Under the pieces are notes generated by a model. It ran no database searches. It was not told where the DNA came from and worked only from the letters and a program-made list of their open reading frames with translations. Made by a program: the position numbers and the translations under genes. A DNA stretch of 64,000 nt from Fulvia fulva (lineage: Eukaryota; Ascomycota; Dothideomycetes; Mycosphaerellales; Mycosphaerellaceae): the NCBI RefSeq assembly GCF_020509005.1, contig NC_063013.1:4774001-4838000 (forward strand), read 5' to 3'. Every line of letters begins with the position of its first letter. Position 1 is the stretch's first letter. This document shows, piece by piece, positions 20,759 through 33,758 of this stretch.

Positions 20759-23700
20759 TTACGAAAGACTAATAAACTGTTAACCACTCGAGTCATCCTT
20801 ATAGGTGACCACGCTACCGATAAAGGTGTTAACCTCGATAACTAAGACACCCTATTCCACTTTAGTAAGTAGGCTAATATCCCCTTCTCGAACGCCGCTA
20901 CCTTCGGTACCTAGGTAAACGCTAACCCCGATACCGCCTACGCTCTTATTAACCGTACCTTCTTCTCTTTCCGCGAGACCGCCTAGTAGGTCGAGTAAGT
21001 AAATAACTAAGTAATATACCTTTAAGGTATTATAAAACACCTTCTAGAACCTCGCCCCGTACGCCGACGATAACCGCCGCTAGTACTTCTCTAAGAAGGT
21101 TAACGACCTAGACGAGTTCGACGGTAATAAGAGCAAGTTTAAGGTATTTAAGACATAGCTCACTATTAAGCTATTAGCTAATCCCGACCACTTTCCGTAA
21201 GAGAAGGACAAGGTTACGTACGTCTTCTCCCTCCTTCGGGGAGACGCCGCGGCTTAGGTATAATACTATATCGATAACGCTACGTAGACTATCGGCTACC
21301 CGGACGTCCTTACCTTAATATAGGACCTCCGTACTACCTTTAGTAATCTAGACCGTAGAGCTACCGCCTAGAACGCTATCTATAACCTCCTCTAGAAGAA
21401 CAAGAGCTTCGCCGAGTACCTCGCGGCCTTTAACCGCGACATCGGGTTTACCGGCTATAACGAAGAGACTAAGAAGAGCACTCTCCGCCGTAGCTTATTA
21501 GTAGAGCTTCTTCGAGCCCTCGAGGATAAGGACGTCGGTACTATAAGCTTCCGTAAGCTCGTCGAGGCCTACTAGCGCCTCGACTCTAATATAAAACATA
21601 CCGCCTCTCTCCTCGCTTCCCGTTCTTAAGGTTGTTAGCCTCGTAGTCCCGGAAGCCACTTCGCTACTCTACTAGGCGCCGCCGCTCCTACGGCTCTCCC
21701 TCCCGTCTCTATAGGTAATACTATAGATCTTAGCGCTAGTACCGCCGTCCCTCGAGTCTAGGGCCTCGTTAACGGTAAGCTTACTCCCGAAGAGAAGCTT
21801 CGCCGTCGCTAGGCCGGACTCTATACCTACTACGGCGGTCTAGGCTATATCGTAGTCAACTATCCGTAGCTCGCTACCCGTAACGCCCGTAACCCGGTTC
21901 GCGGCGCTATCGGCGCTATCGAGCCTACTCCTACTACTCCCGCTAAGTAGGGAAAAGCCTAGGTCTTCCTTATCGACGCGGTGAAGACTAAGAATAACGT
22001 TTACCGAAAGTAAAGAGAGGAAAGAAGTTAAGGATCAATATAGTATAGCTAGACCTATACGACGAGACGGGTAAGGACTACGCTTATAAACCGTTCGTTA
22101 CGAATGTAAATATCGGCTTAAAGAAACTCTCTTCTTCTAATCTTACTCTTATAGACACTAGCGTACTAGGCGAGTCTTTTATAGACTATAAACTCGCGAC
22201 CTCTCTTAACCTCGAACCCTAGGAACTGAAGTACCCTCGTACCCTTAAACTCTTTAACGGCACGGAGACTACTACTAGTAAGATTACTTATGTTATACAC
22301 ACGTTAATCACTCTCGGAGGAAAGCGTATGTCGATCACTAGCTTCCTTACGTCTCTACCGTATTAGAAGTTTATCCTCGGCCTCCCCTAGTTTAGACGAC
22401 ACTAGCCTATTATCGACTAGACTTCCCTTACTATCAGTTTCCCTCTAGAAGCTCCTCCGGCGCCTCCGCCTTCTCCGCCGCCTTAGCGCGGTCCTAAGTA
22501 TATTAAGATCTTCTAGGTAAACGCCGCTACCTTTACTACTACTACTAAGTAGCCTAAAGCTTAAGTCTTCGCCGCCTCCCTCCGCGATATCGACATCGCC
22601 CTCGAGAAGCTCGATAAGAAGCGTATACCTACCGACCCTGCTATTAAGGTCCCTCCTTAGGCATACTACATCCTCTATATATTCGATACTAAAGCCGTAG
22701 ACGAGCTGCCTCCTTATCGCCCTTACGACTATAAGATTAAGCTAGAAGAAGGTGTAGAGGCACCGTTCGGACCGCTATATTCTATGTCCCGAGAAGAGCT
22801 TATCGTCCTTAAGAGATACCTCGAAGAAAACCTAAAGAAGGGGTTTATTCGAGCGAGCCGTTCTAGCGCTAGTAGTCCCGTTATGTTCGTTAAGAAGCCC
22901 GGCGGTAGCCTACGCTTCTAAGTAGACTACCGAGGCTTAAACGCTATTATAAAGAAGAACCGCTACCTAATACCGTTAATTTAGGAGACGCTCGAGCGCC
23001 TCTCTAAGGCTAAGTACTTTACTAAGCTCGATGTTATCGCTACGTTTAATAAGTTACGAATAGTAGAAGGACACGAGTATCTTATAGCCTTCCGTACTCG
23101 CTACGGGCTATTCGAGTCGCTCGTTATACCCTTCGGCGTTTATAACGGGCCTAGTACCTTCTAGAACTTTATTAACGACATCCTTTAGGAGTTCCTCGAT
23201 TAGTTCTATACTACCTATATCGACGACATCCTAGTCTATAGCGGGACTAAAGAGGAGCACCGCGAGTACGTCTATAAGGTCCTTTAGAAGCTCGTAGACG
23301 CCGGCTTATAGCTCGATATCGATAAGTACGAGTTTAAGAAGACTAAAGTCAAGTTCCTTAGTTTAATTATTACCGTAGACGGTATTAGGATAGAATAAGA
23401 GAAGATCGACGCTATCGTTAAATAGGATGCTCCTACGAACGTTAAGGAGGTCTAGGATTTTCTAGGCTTTACTAACTTCTACCGCCGCTTTATCTACGTA
23501 TTCTCGGGCGTAGTACGCCCTTTAATAAAGCTTACGCGTAAGGGTAAGAAGTTTGCCTAGACTAACGAGTACTAGGAAGCTTTTGACTTACTTAAAGCGA
23601 AGTTTGTTAAGAACCCGCTTCTATAGCACTTCGATTTCGAACTAGAGACCCGTATAGAGACTAACGTATCCGACGGCGTAGTAGGCGGTGTCCTACTATA

Positions 23701-26009
23701 ACGCCGCTCGCCTAAATCTCCCTAGCTACCTATCGCCTTCCTCTCTAAGAAGATGACCGCTACGGAGTATAACTACGAGATCTATAATAAGGAGCTTATC
23801 GCTATCGTTAAAGCTTTTAAAGAGTAGCGCCCCGAGCTCGAAGGCTCTACTATACCCGTCTAAGTAAGCTCCGACTATAAGAACCTCGTCTACTTTATAA
23901 AGAGCAAGCTGCTTAATCGTCGCTAGGCCCGCTAGAGCGAGTTCCTCTCCCGGTTCAACTTTATAATCTCGTATACGCCCGGTAAGGCCAACTCGATAGC
24001 CGACGCCCTTAACCGCCGCCCTAGTAACTCTCTAGTTAATTGAAGAGGGGGCTAGCAAATCGTAGAGCAATAAGTCATTAAAGAGCACAACCTCTCTTCC
24101 GAGCTTCGAGAGTACCTATCGAACAACTAGCCTACGCTCGCCGCTTCCTTTATTACTCTCGTACTCGCTCCTACCTACCTTAACGAGAGTGATAATAAAT
24201 CCGAGCCTAAGGAATACGCCTCGGACGCTAAGGACTTGAACGACGATAAAGAGGGCTTAATAACGACCGACGGCTTATCCGAATTAGACTTTAAGGGGTT
24301 TAATAATAAGGAGTAACCTAAGGGCATTATAGTACGAGTACGAATAGCGTACGATGCCGACCTAGACGCCTAAGAGTTAGTTTAGGCCCTTAAATCTAGC
24401 GCGAGGAATTCCCGGGCTTCTCGCTATCTAAGTACGAGCTCTAGGAAGGTGTCGTCTACTTCCGTAAGAAGCTTTACGTACCGTAGCCCGAAGGCTCTAA
24501 TATCCGAGCTAAGATTCTTTAAATCGTCTACGACTCCGCCTCTAGGGGTCACCTAGGCGTAGCTAAGACCTATAAGCTCCTCGCTAGGTATTACTAGTAG
24601 CCGTATTCCTAGAAGGACGTCCGCCGCTACGTACTAAACTACGCTACTTATCGAAGAGCTAAAGCTAACCGCTACCGCCCCTACGGTCTCTTATACCCTC
24701 TCCCGGCTCCCGATCGTCCGTAGAAGTATATTACTATAGACTTTATTACCGATCTTCCTTACGGTAAGACCTTTAGCGGCGTAAAGGTAAAGGCCCTTCT
24801 AGTGATCGTAGACCGTTACTCTAAGGACCGGTATATAATCCCGTACTAGAGTATAACCGTAAAGGAGACTACTCGCTTGTTCTACGAATTCGTCTAGCGC
24901 TTTTAAGGCCTTACGGATAGTATTACCTCTAACAGAGGCTCCTAGTTCATCTCGCACTTCTAGAAGCGTCTATATACTATCCTAGGCATTAAGCATAACC
25001 TCTCGACTAGTTTTTAGCTACAGACCGACGGCTAGACCGAAATTACGAACGCTATCCTCGAATAGGTCCTTCGTTACTTCGTCGACTACTACTAGAAGGA
25101 TTGGCCTTAGTATATCCCTACGGTAGAGTTCGCTACTCGTAACTAGGACTCGGAGACTACTAGCTACTCTCCCTTCTATACTACGAGAGGTTACTACCCT
25201 CGTATAGGTATAGAACTAGAAGAGCCTCTCCTACCTACCGAAGACGTAAACGAGCAAGTAGTAGACGAGTTCGCTACTATACTCTTATAGATCTATAAAG
25301 AAGTCTACGACGAGATAGTATACGTATAAGTAATCTACGAGGATCAAGCTAATCGTCGTCGCTAGCTAGCTCCCGACTACTAAGTAGGCGATATAGTATA
25401 CCTTAACTCTAAGAACATTAAGACGGACCGCCCCTCTAAGAAGCTGAGCTAGAAGAACCTAGGTCCTTTTAAGATTACCGAGCGTATTAGTTTATACGCC
25501 TACCGTCTAGCTCTTCCTACGAACATAAAGATCTACGACGTCTTCTATCCCGTACGCCTTTAGCCGTCGGCTAAGGACCTATTCCTAAACTAGAACTAAG
25601 ACATACTAGGTCCTCCCGATAAAGTAGAAGTCGACGAGCCGCTTAACCTACCTTCTAACGACTATACCGTCCGTAAGATCCGGGGAATCTACGTAGAGCC
25701 TAACGGCGTTAAAGGGCTACCGCCGATTAAGTATAAAGTCGAATAGTAAGGTTACCCTAAGTAGGATACCTTATAGGAACCTATCTAATATATTATCTTT
25801 AATCGTTAAGTAATTGAAGAATACTACGCCCGCGTAGACGGCCTAGAGGTTAATATCGGTAGGCTTTTCGAATCTAAGCTCTTCGACGGGGCTTACTAAT
25901 AGTATATCGACTATAATATTAGGCCTAAGCCTAGTACTAAAGCTAAACATCCTCGATATATAGAACTACTACGGCTTCGTAGGAACTTAGCTTTATTCGG
26001 GGGGGCTAC

Positions 26010-26566
26010 TATTATAGTCTCCCTATAGAGTATATAGAAGGTAGGGATAGAAGATCCTTAGAGTACTTAGAAGTCGTTAAGAAGTAAAAGTCTAGCTTAG
26101 TATATAAGCGCTAAGAATTATATACCCCGTAATATTCACTACGGGACCTAGCCCTCCAAATTCACTACTCTACTAAACCTTAATAGATTCACTTCGGCTC
26201 GTAGCTATATAACTTACGGCACTCCCGCGAGCACCCGCGACTACGCTAGACCCTAGAAGAAGTACGTAGAAGACTCGGAACGTAGGGTAGGTTAGAATAA
26301 GGTTTTAAGCAAAGCTACTAAGCGCGGCTTCGTATAGGTTAGCTCTATTAATACGGGGACACGTACTCGCGAGGGTCTAGCCCTATTAATACGGGGATAC
26401 GTACTCGCGAGGGTCGCGTATAAGTATCCGGCCTTCCCTAGGCCTCTCTTACTTTCTTCGTCTTTCGTTTTATATAGTAATTATACTATACCCTTTGTAT
26501 CTATACTTCGTACCTTTATTCTCGCTTTCACTCTTACATCTTATAGGCTAGGCTCTCGCCCTAATA
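26010..26566 (+). repeat. 3' LTR of Gypsy-1
   Basis: About 557 bp, same ends and the same 38-bp tandem pair (26340-26415) as the 5' LTR. It differs mostly by C/T and G/A. Confidence 0.85.
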
Positions 26567-28703
26567 GTCTCGGTTAAGTCGCTATATATTAAGATGTTCG
26601 TATTATCGATAAAACCTATATAGGAGTTAGTACCGTCGGCGCTTCCCCTAAGTAGCGGGAGGAGCGTAGAGGCGAAGAAAAGGAAGAGGATTAGAGAGAG
26701 CGATAAGCCCTACGGGATCCCCGTTTCCGTAGGCCGTATCTAAGGTTTACGCTACTCCCCTAGGACGAGCTACGTAGACCGGTTACTAAGGAAGGACTTA
26801 ACGAACGCGACGAGCTAGCTAGGCAGACCTTTCGCCCGGAGGTTATAGAGTAGTCGGGCGTAGGAAACTTTATCGAACGCCCCCGAGATATCGAGGGATA
26901 GTAGGGTAGCGACCTATTATCGGCGTATTACCTAGATTATATAAACCTATTCCGTAACGAGTTCTAGGGCGGTCGTCGTAGACCGCCCTAGTCGGGCTCC
27001 TATCTACTCGGCTAGGAGGAGCTAGTACTCCTCGGCTAGCTTAGAGATACGATCGGCTACGATACGCTCTAGCGCCTTACCGATCGTACTAAGTAGGGCT
27101 ATCGGGCGGTAGGCCTTCCTAACGTCGTATCTAGCCTTACCCTCCTTATAGAGGACGACTATACTCGAATACCGGAAGGGGGTCGGTACGTATAACTACT
27201 AGAGGTATACCGTAAATAGCCCCGCGAGGTACGGGGCGAGCGTCTAGCGGTAGTACTTAAGGAATCGGGTCGGAATCTTATCCGGTCTAGAGGCCTTATC
27301 TAGTAGTACTACTTTTAGTACTATTAGTACCTCCGCCTCTATTACCTCTTAGCTAGTCTCGAGCTCTACTATATATACGAAGCCTTCGATATCGTCGAGT
27401 CGGGTAGTAACCGGAGGAGGGAAGAACGCCTCTACTAGCGCGTTAGCTCTACCTTACTAGGCTTTCTAGAGGACCCCTTACCTATTACGGATAGGTAGGA
27501 ACTATAGTAGTAGTAGTAACGTCCCCGGCTTCCTCGTACGCGCCTACTTAGCGAGCTTCTAGACCTTACTTCTATCTCCTATAACTTCGCGGACGGCGTT
27601 ACGCTACGTAATATTACCCTAGCGCCTAATAATCCTACCCTTCTCGTTATCTAGTCGGCGGTACCGGGCGTATATAGCGTCCTATTTTATCTCGTTCTAC
27701 CGGCGCCGCGCCGCTACCGTTATACGGACTACGTCTACGTATTCCTACGACTAGGCTAGCGACGCGTACTTCGAGAGTCGGGTATAGGGGATCTTATCCC
27801 GGATTACTCCTACTATATACTACTATAGACTCCTTACCGCCGCGTCGATTTCTGCCTCTTAGCGGAGGGGTACCGGCGGTACGAGGGCCGTTATTCGTTC
27901 TTTTAGTACCTAGTTAATCTCCTTCTAGTCCGCTCTCTTCTACTAAGGCCGTAGTTCTAGGGCTAGTAGCGCCTATAGGTATATTACGTCGAACGTCGTA
28001 CGGATAGCTAGGTAGTCTAGATAGCCGGTATCGAGTTCTAGGTCTATATCGTAGAAGATAGTCCGCTAGGCTATCTACTATATCGCGAAGGTTAGGTTAA
28101 GCGTCTAGGTCGTATTTTTCTACTAATACGTAGCCGTACCTACGGGAAGTACTAGGCTAAGGCCGGATACCTCTACTAGACCGATAAGCGCGTCTACGGC
28201 GCTATAGGCCGAGAGTACGCTATCGCCTCCCTATCTTAGGTAGTAGAGGTTAAGGTCGCCGCCTAGGATATATATATTAGCTTCCTCTTAGAGAGCTTCT
28301 TAGAGCTAGTAGAGGGTAGCCGACTAGCTATCGTCTTCTATCGAGCCCGGTACTAAGTACGGGTTATAGGCGTTATAGATAGCTATTATCTTACCGTCGG
28401 TAAGGCGTAGCCGTAGAGAGGCTATGTCGCTAGAGTAGGTATAGGTCGTCTACGTTATTATCGCGATTTCTTTACTTACGTAGAAGTAGACCCGCGCTAC
28501 CGGCTAGTCGCCTTAGGGTACTATAAGGTAGTATCTCGGGTCTACGAGTGTCGTCTTTCCGTTTGTCTATTACTCTTAGATAGTAACTATATAGTGCCGG
28601 CTAGGGTGTAGTAGGCTAAGGAGTAGCTTCTAGGCCTTATCCTTACTCTTATTAGCGTTATACTATACGATAGTTAGCTAGGTAAGCGTACTATTTATAG
28701 TTA
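26567..28703 (-). mobile_element. Tad1-type LINE, RIP-degraded (copy 2, part b)
   Basis: Resumes the minus-strand ORF2: an RT catalytic motif equivalent to FVDDTNI is near 26600, and an endonuclease GDxN-type motif near 28250. The N-terminal start of ORF2 is at about 28590-28700. The copy ends where the ~1.08-kb repeat E begins, so ORF1 is missing. Confidence 0.75.
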
Positions 28704-29786
28704 GAGGTCGACGACGAGAATTACCTATACGTAGTATTAGCTACGAACCTCTCGTCTTACTACGAGAGAGCTAAGTATTCTTACGCTAGAGCGTCGTAGG
28801 CGCGACGGGCGCGTAACGTAGGCGAAGCTACGGCGAATAGAGGACTACTAGTAAAACGGGTATAAAAACTATCCGACGAGCGTATACTCGTGTCGGGAGC
28901 GAGTCCCTCTTCTTTCTACGTATTAGAAGGGCGCGGAACCGTAGCCTATACGCTCGATAGGACACCTCTAGTATAAGTATAGAGTTTTTACCTCCGGAGA
29001 CCGTAAACCGAGCGGGCTAAGCGACGAATATTAGACGAGCGGACTACAGAACAACAACTAAGCGGACTATATAACGGCGTCGAGCGGACTACGAAACAAT
29101 CTAGTGTTTACTAGCGGGTAATACGGTAGGTAGGTAGATACGTAACGAAGCCTATAAGGGCCTATTAAGTACCCGGTATAGGAACGAGGGTTTTACTTAA
29201 GGTACTACCTATCCCGCTATATAACGTACCTAGTCTAATATAGTAGATTACGACAAGGAAAAGACGATAGCCTAAGTAAGGAAAAGACGGCTATTAGGAC
29301 GGGGAAAAGATATATAATACGAGTAGATTAGTTCTATAATCGGGGAGGATCGAGGTAGGGTAATAAGGTACTTTATATTAGTTAGTAGGTAGAAACGTAA
29401 GGAGTACGCTACCCGGCGTAGTATATGCCCCGAGCAAACCTACGAGGTATAGACGGCCGCTTTCTAGAGATAGGCTACGGTAACGCAAAGGGCGTTAAAA
29501 CCTAGGGCGTAGTATATACTAGTAGCGACGGCTAATACTATCTATATAGCCCGAGAGGACGGATACGTATATCGGTTAATAGAGAGTACTAAAGGGCTTA
29601 GGCCTATAGAGGTAGATATTAGCTTAAGTAGTAAATAGGGAGGGAGGGCGTAGAGGGAAGCTTTTACTCCGGGCTAACCTCTCGAAACGAGGCTATACGG
29701 TAGTACTAGATAAGTAGGAAAGCGCGGTTAAGACTTATTACCTTATCTCGTAGCTAGCTTACTAAATACGATTCCCTCCTTACCGC
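28704..29786 (-). repeat. Repeat E, left copy (~1.08 kb), identity unknown
   Basis: Reverse complement of 46411-47490 over its whole length, differing by RIP-type changes. The ends are AGGTCGACGACGAG on the left and ATTCCCTCCTTAC on the right. In the plus orientation of the other copy it contains AGCCGACA, a possible LTR end, about 30 bp from one edge. Neither end fits simple TG...CA or TIR rules. It may be a solo LTR with adjoining sequence, or a separate non-autonomous element. Confidence 0.7.
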
Positions 29787-32700
29787 TACTTAGAGGAATC
29801 GCCGGCGGTACTAACTCCTATATAGGCTTTATCGACGATATAAACATCCTAATATATAGCGACCTAACCGAGACTAATTACCGTTAACTCAAAGCGGCGC
29901 TCGAGGTATATAACGACTAGGTAGCGCGATACGGGGTAGTCTTTATACCTAAGAAGTACTAGATAATCTACCTTACGAGGACCCCGAAGAAGTATAACCT
30001 CTAAGCTACGATCGGGGCCGGGACCGGATTAAATACCTAGGCCTTATTATTACGACGGAGGGCGTTAAGATAGACCCTATAAAGATTGAAGCTATTATAA
30101 ACTAGGAGGTGCCTCGTAACGTTAACGACGTTCTTACGTTCCTTAGCTTTACTAGATTCTATAGGAAGTTTATCTACGCCTTTTCTAAAGTGACCGCGTG
30201 CCTTATAGACCTTATAAAGATAGGTAAAAAGAGTAAAGTCGACGGTAAGGTAGTTAAGAAGCTACTCTTCGTATAGACCTAATAGTACGATATAGCCTTT
30301 AAGGAACTTAAGTAGCGCTTTAGCTAAGTAGGTATACTAGCCTATTTTTAACTAGGCGAGTAGATTTAGGTAGAAATAGACTCTAGCGACTAGGTTAATA
30401 TAGGGGTACTTTTATAGATAATTAACGGCGTCCTTAGACCCGTAGCGTTCTACTCGAAGAAGCTTAGTCCGTAAGAATATAACTACGACATTTACGATAA
30501 AGAGCTACTAGCTATTGTTAAGGCGTTTAAGGAATAGTAACCGGAACTTATCGGCGCTATAGACGATAAACTAGTTCGGGTACTTGCCGATTACCGTAAT
30601 CTTAAGTACTTTATAACTACTAAGTAGCTTAACCGGCGCTAGGTACGCTAGGCTAAGTTCCTATCCTAGTTTAACTTTAAGATTACCTATCGTACGGGCG
30701 CCTAAGGAACGAAACTAGATAGTCTTACCCGTCGCTCTTAGGACATACCGGCGGGGGTAGACGATACTAGAACGTAGTATTAATAGTAGACTATTCTAAA
30801 ACCCTATAACCTAGACATCGTTACTTAGTTCGCTATATAAGTATAGGACGACCTACTAATAAACTATTAAGCACTATTAATTTACGACTCGGACGATAAA
30901 TAAGAAGACTACTATACTAGCGATATCGCTACCCCCCGGCGACTAACCCGCCCCGCCTAGCGAGACGTAATATAGTCGTTACTCGAACTAAATAACGCCG
31001 AGGCACGTAGTAACGTCGACTCGGAACTAGATAATAGAGTCCTAGTCGAAGAGATACCTAGTAACGAGCAACCTATCTAAGGAAGTATAGAGCCGTTAGA
31101 CGAACCTACGCTACTAGAGGAACGGGAGTAAACGGAGTTATATAAAGAAGAACTATATATAGAAGTATATAATAGCCGGTCTATAACGGCACGTATACTT
31201 AAACTATAGTCCGATCTCTAGTAGGGGATCGCTAATATATAGCTATAATAACGGAAGATCGCCGCGTTAGATTACGATATTATCGCGGATCGACTATACG
31301 TCGATAAAGCCTTATATATCCTAGCCTTTTAGAACCTCCGTACCCGGATAGTACGTAAATACTATAATAGTAGAGTAGCTAGCTACTAAGGTATAGCGAG
31401 GACTTTTAATCTACTATAAAGGCAAAACCTCTTCTAGCCTAGTATAGTAAGTAACATCGTAAGATACGTACGATACTACCTAATATATAGGCGCTCGACT
31501 CTATTAAGACTAATAAAGTAAGGCACCCTATCCCTATACTATACGCCCGGTTACGAATAGAAGTATATTATAGTAGACTTTATCGTTAACCTACCCGCTA
31601 GTAAAGATCCCGATACTAGACTAATCTATAAATATATTATAATAGTTACCGATATACTAACTAAACGCGTACGGCTACTCCCTACTAATGACTTAAACGC
31701 TAAGTACGCCGCTACCTTGTTCTATAAGTATATATTCCCTATATACGGCCTACCGGAGATAGTCGTAAGCGATAGAGGTACGTAATTCGTTAGTACGCTC
31801 TTCCGTAGACTCTACGTAAGACTTAGTATCTACTAAAATCTTTCTATCGCCTTCTATCTAGAAATAAATAGGCAGTTAGAACGTACGGACTAAGTACTCG
31901 AATAGTATATCCGCGCCTATACTAACTATTAATAAGATAACTAGGTCGAGTTACTACCCGACGCCGAGTTCGCCCTTAATAATTACGAGTCTATAAGTAC
32001 CGGAATAACTCTATTCTTCGCCGACTCTAGCCGCTACCCGCGGATAGAGTTTATTAGCCTAGCTAAACTATAAGTTATAGCTCGGGAAGTACCTAAAGTC
32101 GAGGCCGCTAACGCGTTAGTTAATAATATATAAGACACTTAAGTATAAATACGGCGGGTACTCGAGTCTATACGCCGCGACTACCTAGACGAGCTACGCG
32201 ACGTATATACTTTTACGTAAGTACGAACGGCCGAGGCCGTAAACACTTAGCGAGCGCTAGCGCCTACCTACTAGCCTAACGATATAGTTCTACTAGATAC
32301 CCGTAATATTAGGACTATACGCCTAAGTAAGAAACTCGATTATAAGTTCCTTAGGCCGTTTCGAGTCGTTAAGGCCGTAGGTAGACGCTCGTATAAACTC
32401 GAACTTAGCGATAGGATACAAATTTATAACGTGTTCTATACGAGTAAGTTACGCCGCGTAGTAACCGAAGGGATACCTAGATAACGTAAACTACTACTAG
32501 CGCCCGTAATCGTCGAACGCGAAGGCTAGGTATCGGAGGAACACGAAGTAGAGGATCTAGTAGATTCTAAGATTAGGTATAACGATATATAGTATATAGT
32601 CATTTAGAAGGATCGTACGCGGAGCTAGGCTAAGTAGTTAGCCGTACTACCTAGATATAAAGAACTCGCGATCGCGTTCTACTAGCGATACCTAGATAAA

Positions 32701-33113
32701 CCTAAGCCTACCTTCGACGGACTCGATTAGCCGGTAACTTTATACGGGCTAGCGCTAATCCTCGGACCGTATATATAAACGCGGCTTAACTATAGCTTCC
32801 TCGATAAAGCTCTCGAAACTAGTACCGGTATTAGTACTAGCGATAGCCCCCTATACGCTCCGAGTATTAAACGTCGAAACGTCGTAGGAGCTCCTTATTC
32901 GAGGAGGGGGGGTACTATTACGAGACAACCCTTTTTACGAACTGCCTTATAATATAGTATCGTCGGCCGTATACCCGCGCGCTAGCGGCCGCTAGTACCC
33001 GCTAGCTCGATTTACGCGACTTTATCTTCTCGCGCTTCTCGCGCTCTCTTAGATAGCTCGCGTAACTATATATATCTTTGCCCGACCCTATTATAGTACT
33101 CTCGCCCGTAATA
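29787..33113 (+). mobile_element. Partial Gypsy element, RIP-degraded (Gypsy-2)
   Basis: Begins abruptly within RT, just before the catalytic FIDD (29828-29839), next to repeat E. It continues through RNase H, integrase (about 31250-32060) and a chromodomain-like tail to a polypurine tract and a 3' LTR (32916-33113, 198 bp). Gag, protease, the first half of RT and the 5' LTR are missing. All frames are stopped by RIP. Confidence 0.82.
32916..33113 (+). repeat. 3' LTR of Gypsy-2
   Basis: 198 bp, TATTACGAG...CCGTAATA, after GGGGGGGTAC. It lies directly against LINE ORF2 sequence at 33114, so the element integrated into a plus-strand LINE. Confidence 0.75.
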
Positions 33114-33582
33114 GCTACTAGAAAAGAAGTATAAGATCTACGAGGACTAGGCTAGGAGGTATAGGGTTCGGTTTGCCCTAGAAAAGTATAATCTAATATA
33201 CTTTACGCGCCGGCTACGGTTCTATAATATATAAGCTTCTATCTAGATATAGGGGTATACGACTAACCCGGTAAATGAGCTTAGGATCCTCGGACTATAG
33301 GTAGACCCGGCGCTATAATAGAGGAAGTACGTATAAGTAATATTACGGAAAGCTAAATAGAATATAGTATTATACTAGAGGCTTACTACGTCTATATAGG
33401 GGGCGGACTTTCGGTAGTTACGACTTCTATATACGGCTATTATACGGCTAGTCCTTACCTATAGTAGCTAAGTATAGTCCTTAGGCGAGAGGGCCTAGCT
33501 ATTAAAGGGACTCGTCGCGCCGTTAGCGAAGATCTAAAACTAATACCTAAGGAAGGTTACTAGGGTATATAAGTCGATACTA
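33114..33582 (+). mobile_element. Tad1 ORF2 fragment, RIP-degraded, collinear with the intact LINE
   Basis: 469 bp that align without a gap to 53589-54057, the region just after the RT catalytic motif. Almost all differences are CpA to TpA or TpG to TpA. It is squeezed between the 3' LTR of Gypsy-2 and the LTR of the oppositely oriented Gypsy-3. Confidence 0.92.
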
Positions 33583-33758
33583 TATTACGGGTAGTGATCT
33601 ATAAGACGATAGTATAGGGTTGCCGTAAAATAAGCGTTATTTAGTAAGGCTACGAAAGAGAAGCGTAAAGCGCGCGAAAAATATATAAGGAAGCGCTAAG
33701 GCGCTAGTACGTAGGGAAGAGCCGCGGCGCGACGTTACGGTAGTAGTGAACCGTAATA
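33583..33758 (-). repeat. LTR of Gypsy-3
   Basis: About 176 bp, TATTACGGG...CCGTAATA. It is the 3' LTR if the element is read on the minus strand. Confidence 0.7.

Larger units (their letters stand above)
20202..26566 (+). mobile_element. Complete Gypsy chromovirus, RIP-degraded (Gypsy-1)
   Basis: LTRs of about 557 bp (20202-20758 and 26010-26566), polypurine tract GGGGGGG before the 3' LTR, and possible TSD TAGTC. In order on the plus strand: gag with a zinc knuckle whose Cys/His codons have become Tyr (about 21820-21865), protease, RT with YIDD at 23216-23227, RNase H, integrase (about 24480-25350), and a chromodomain-like C-terminus (about 25660-25790). Frequent TAG/TAA from Trp and Gln codons kill all frames. 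The chromodomain places it among the Tf1/sushi-type chromoviruses, whose integrases are thought to be guided by histone marks. It landed in a minus-strand Tad1 LINE. Confidence 0.92.

Noticed and set aside
20202..26566. Dating Gypsy-1 and Copia-A by LTR divergence
   Set aside because: LTR differences are dominated by RIP-type transitions, so a molecular-clock estimate would be meaningless.
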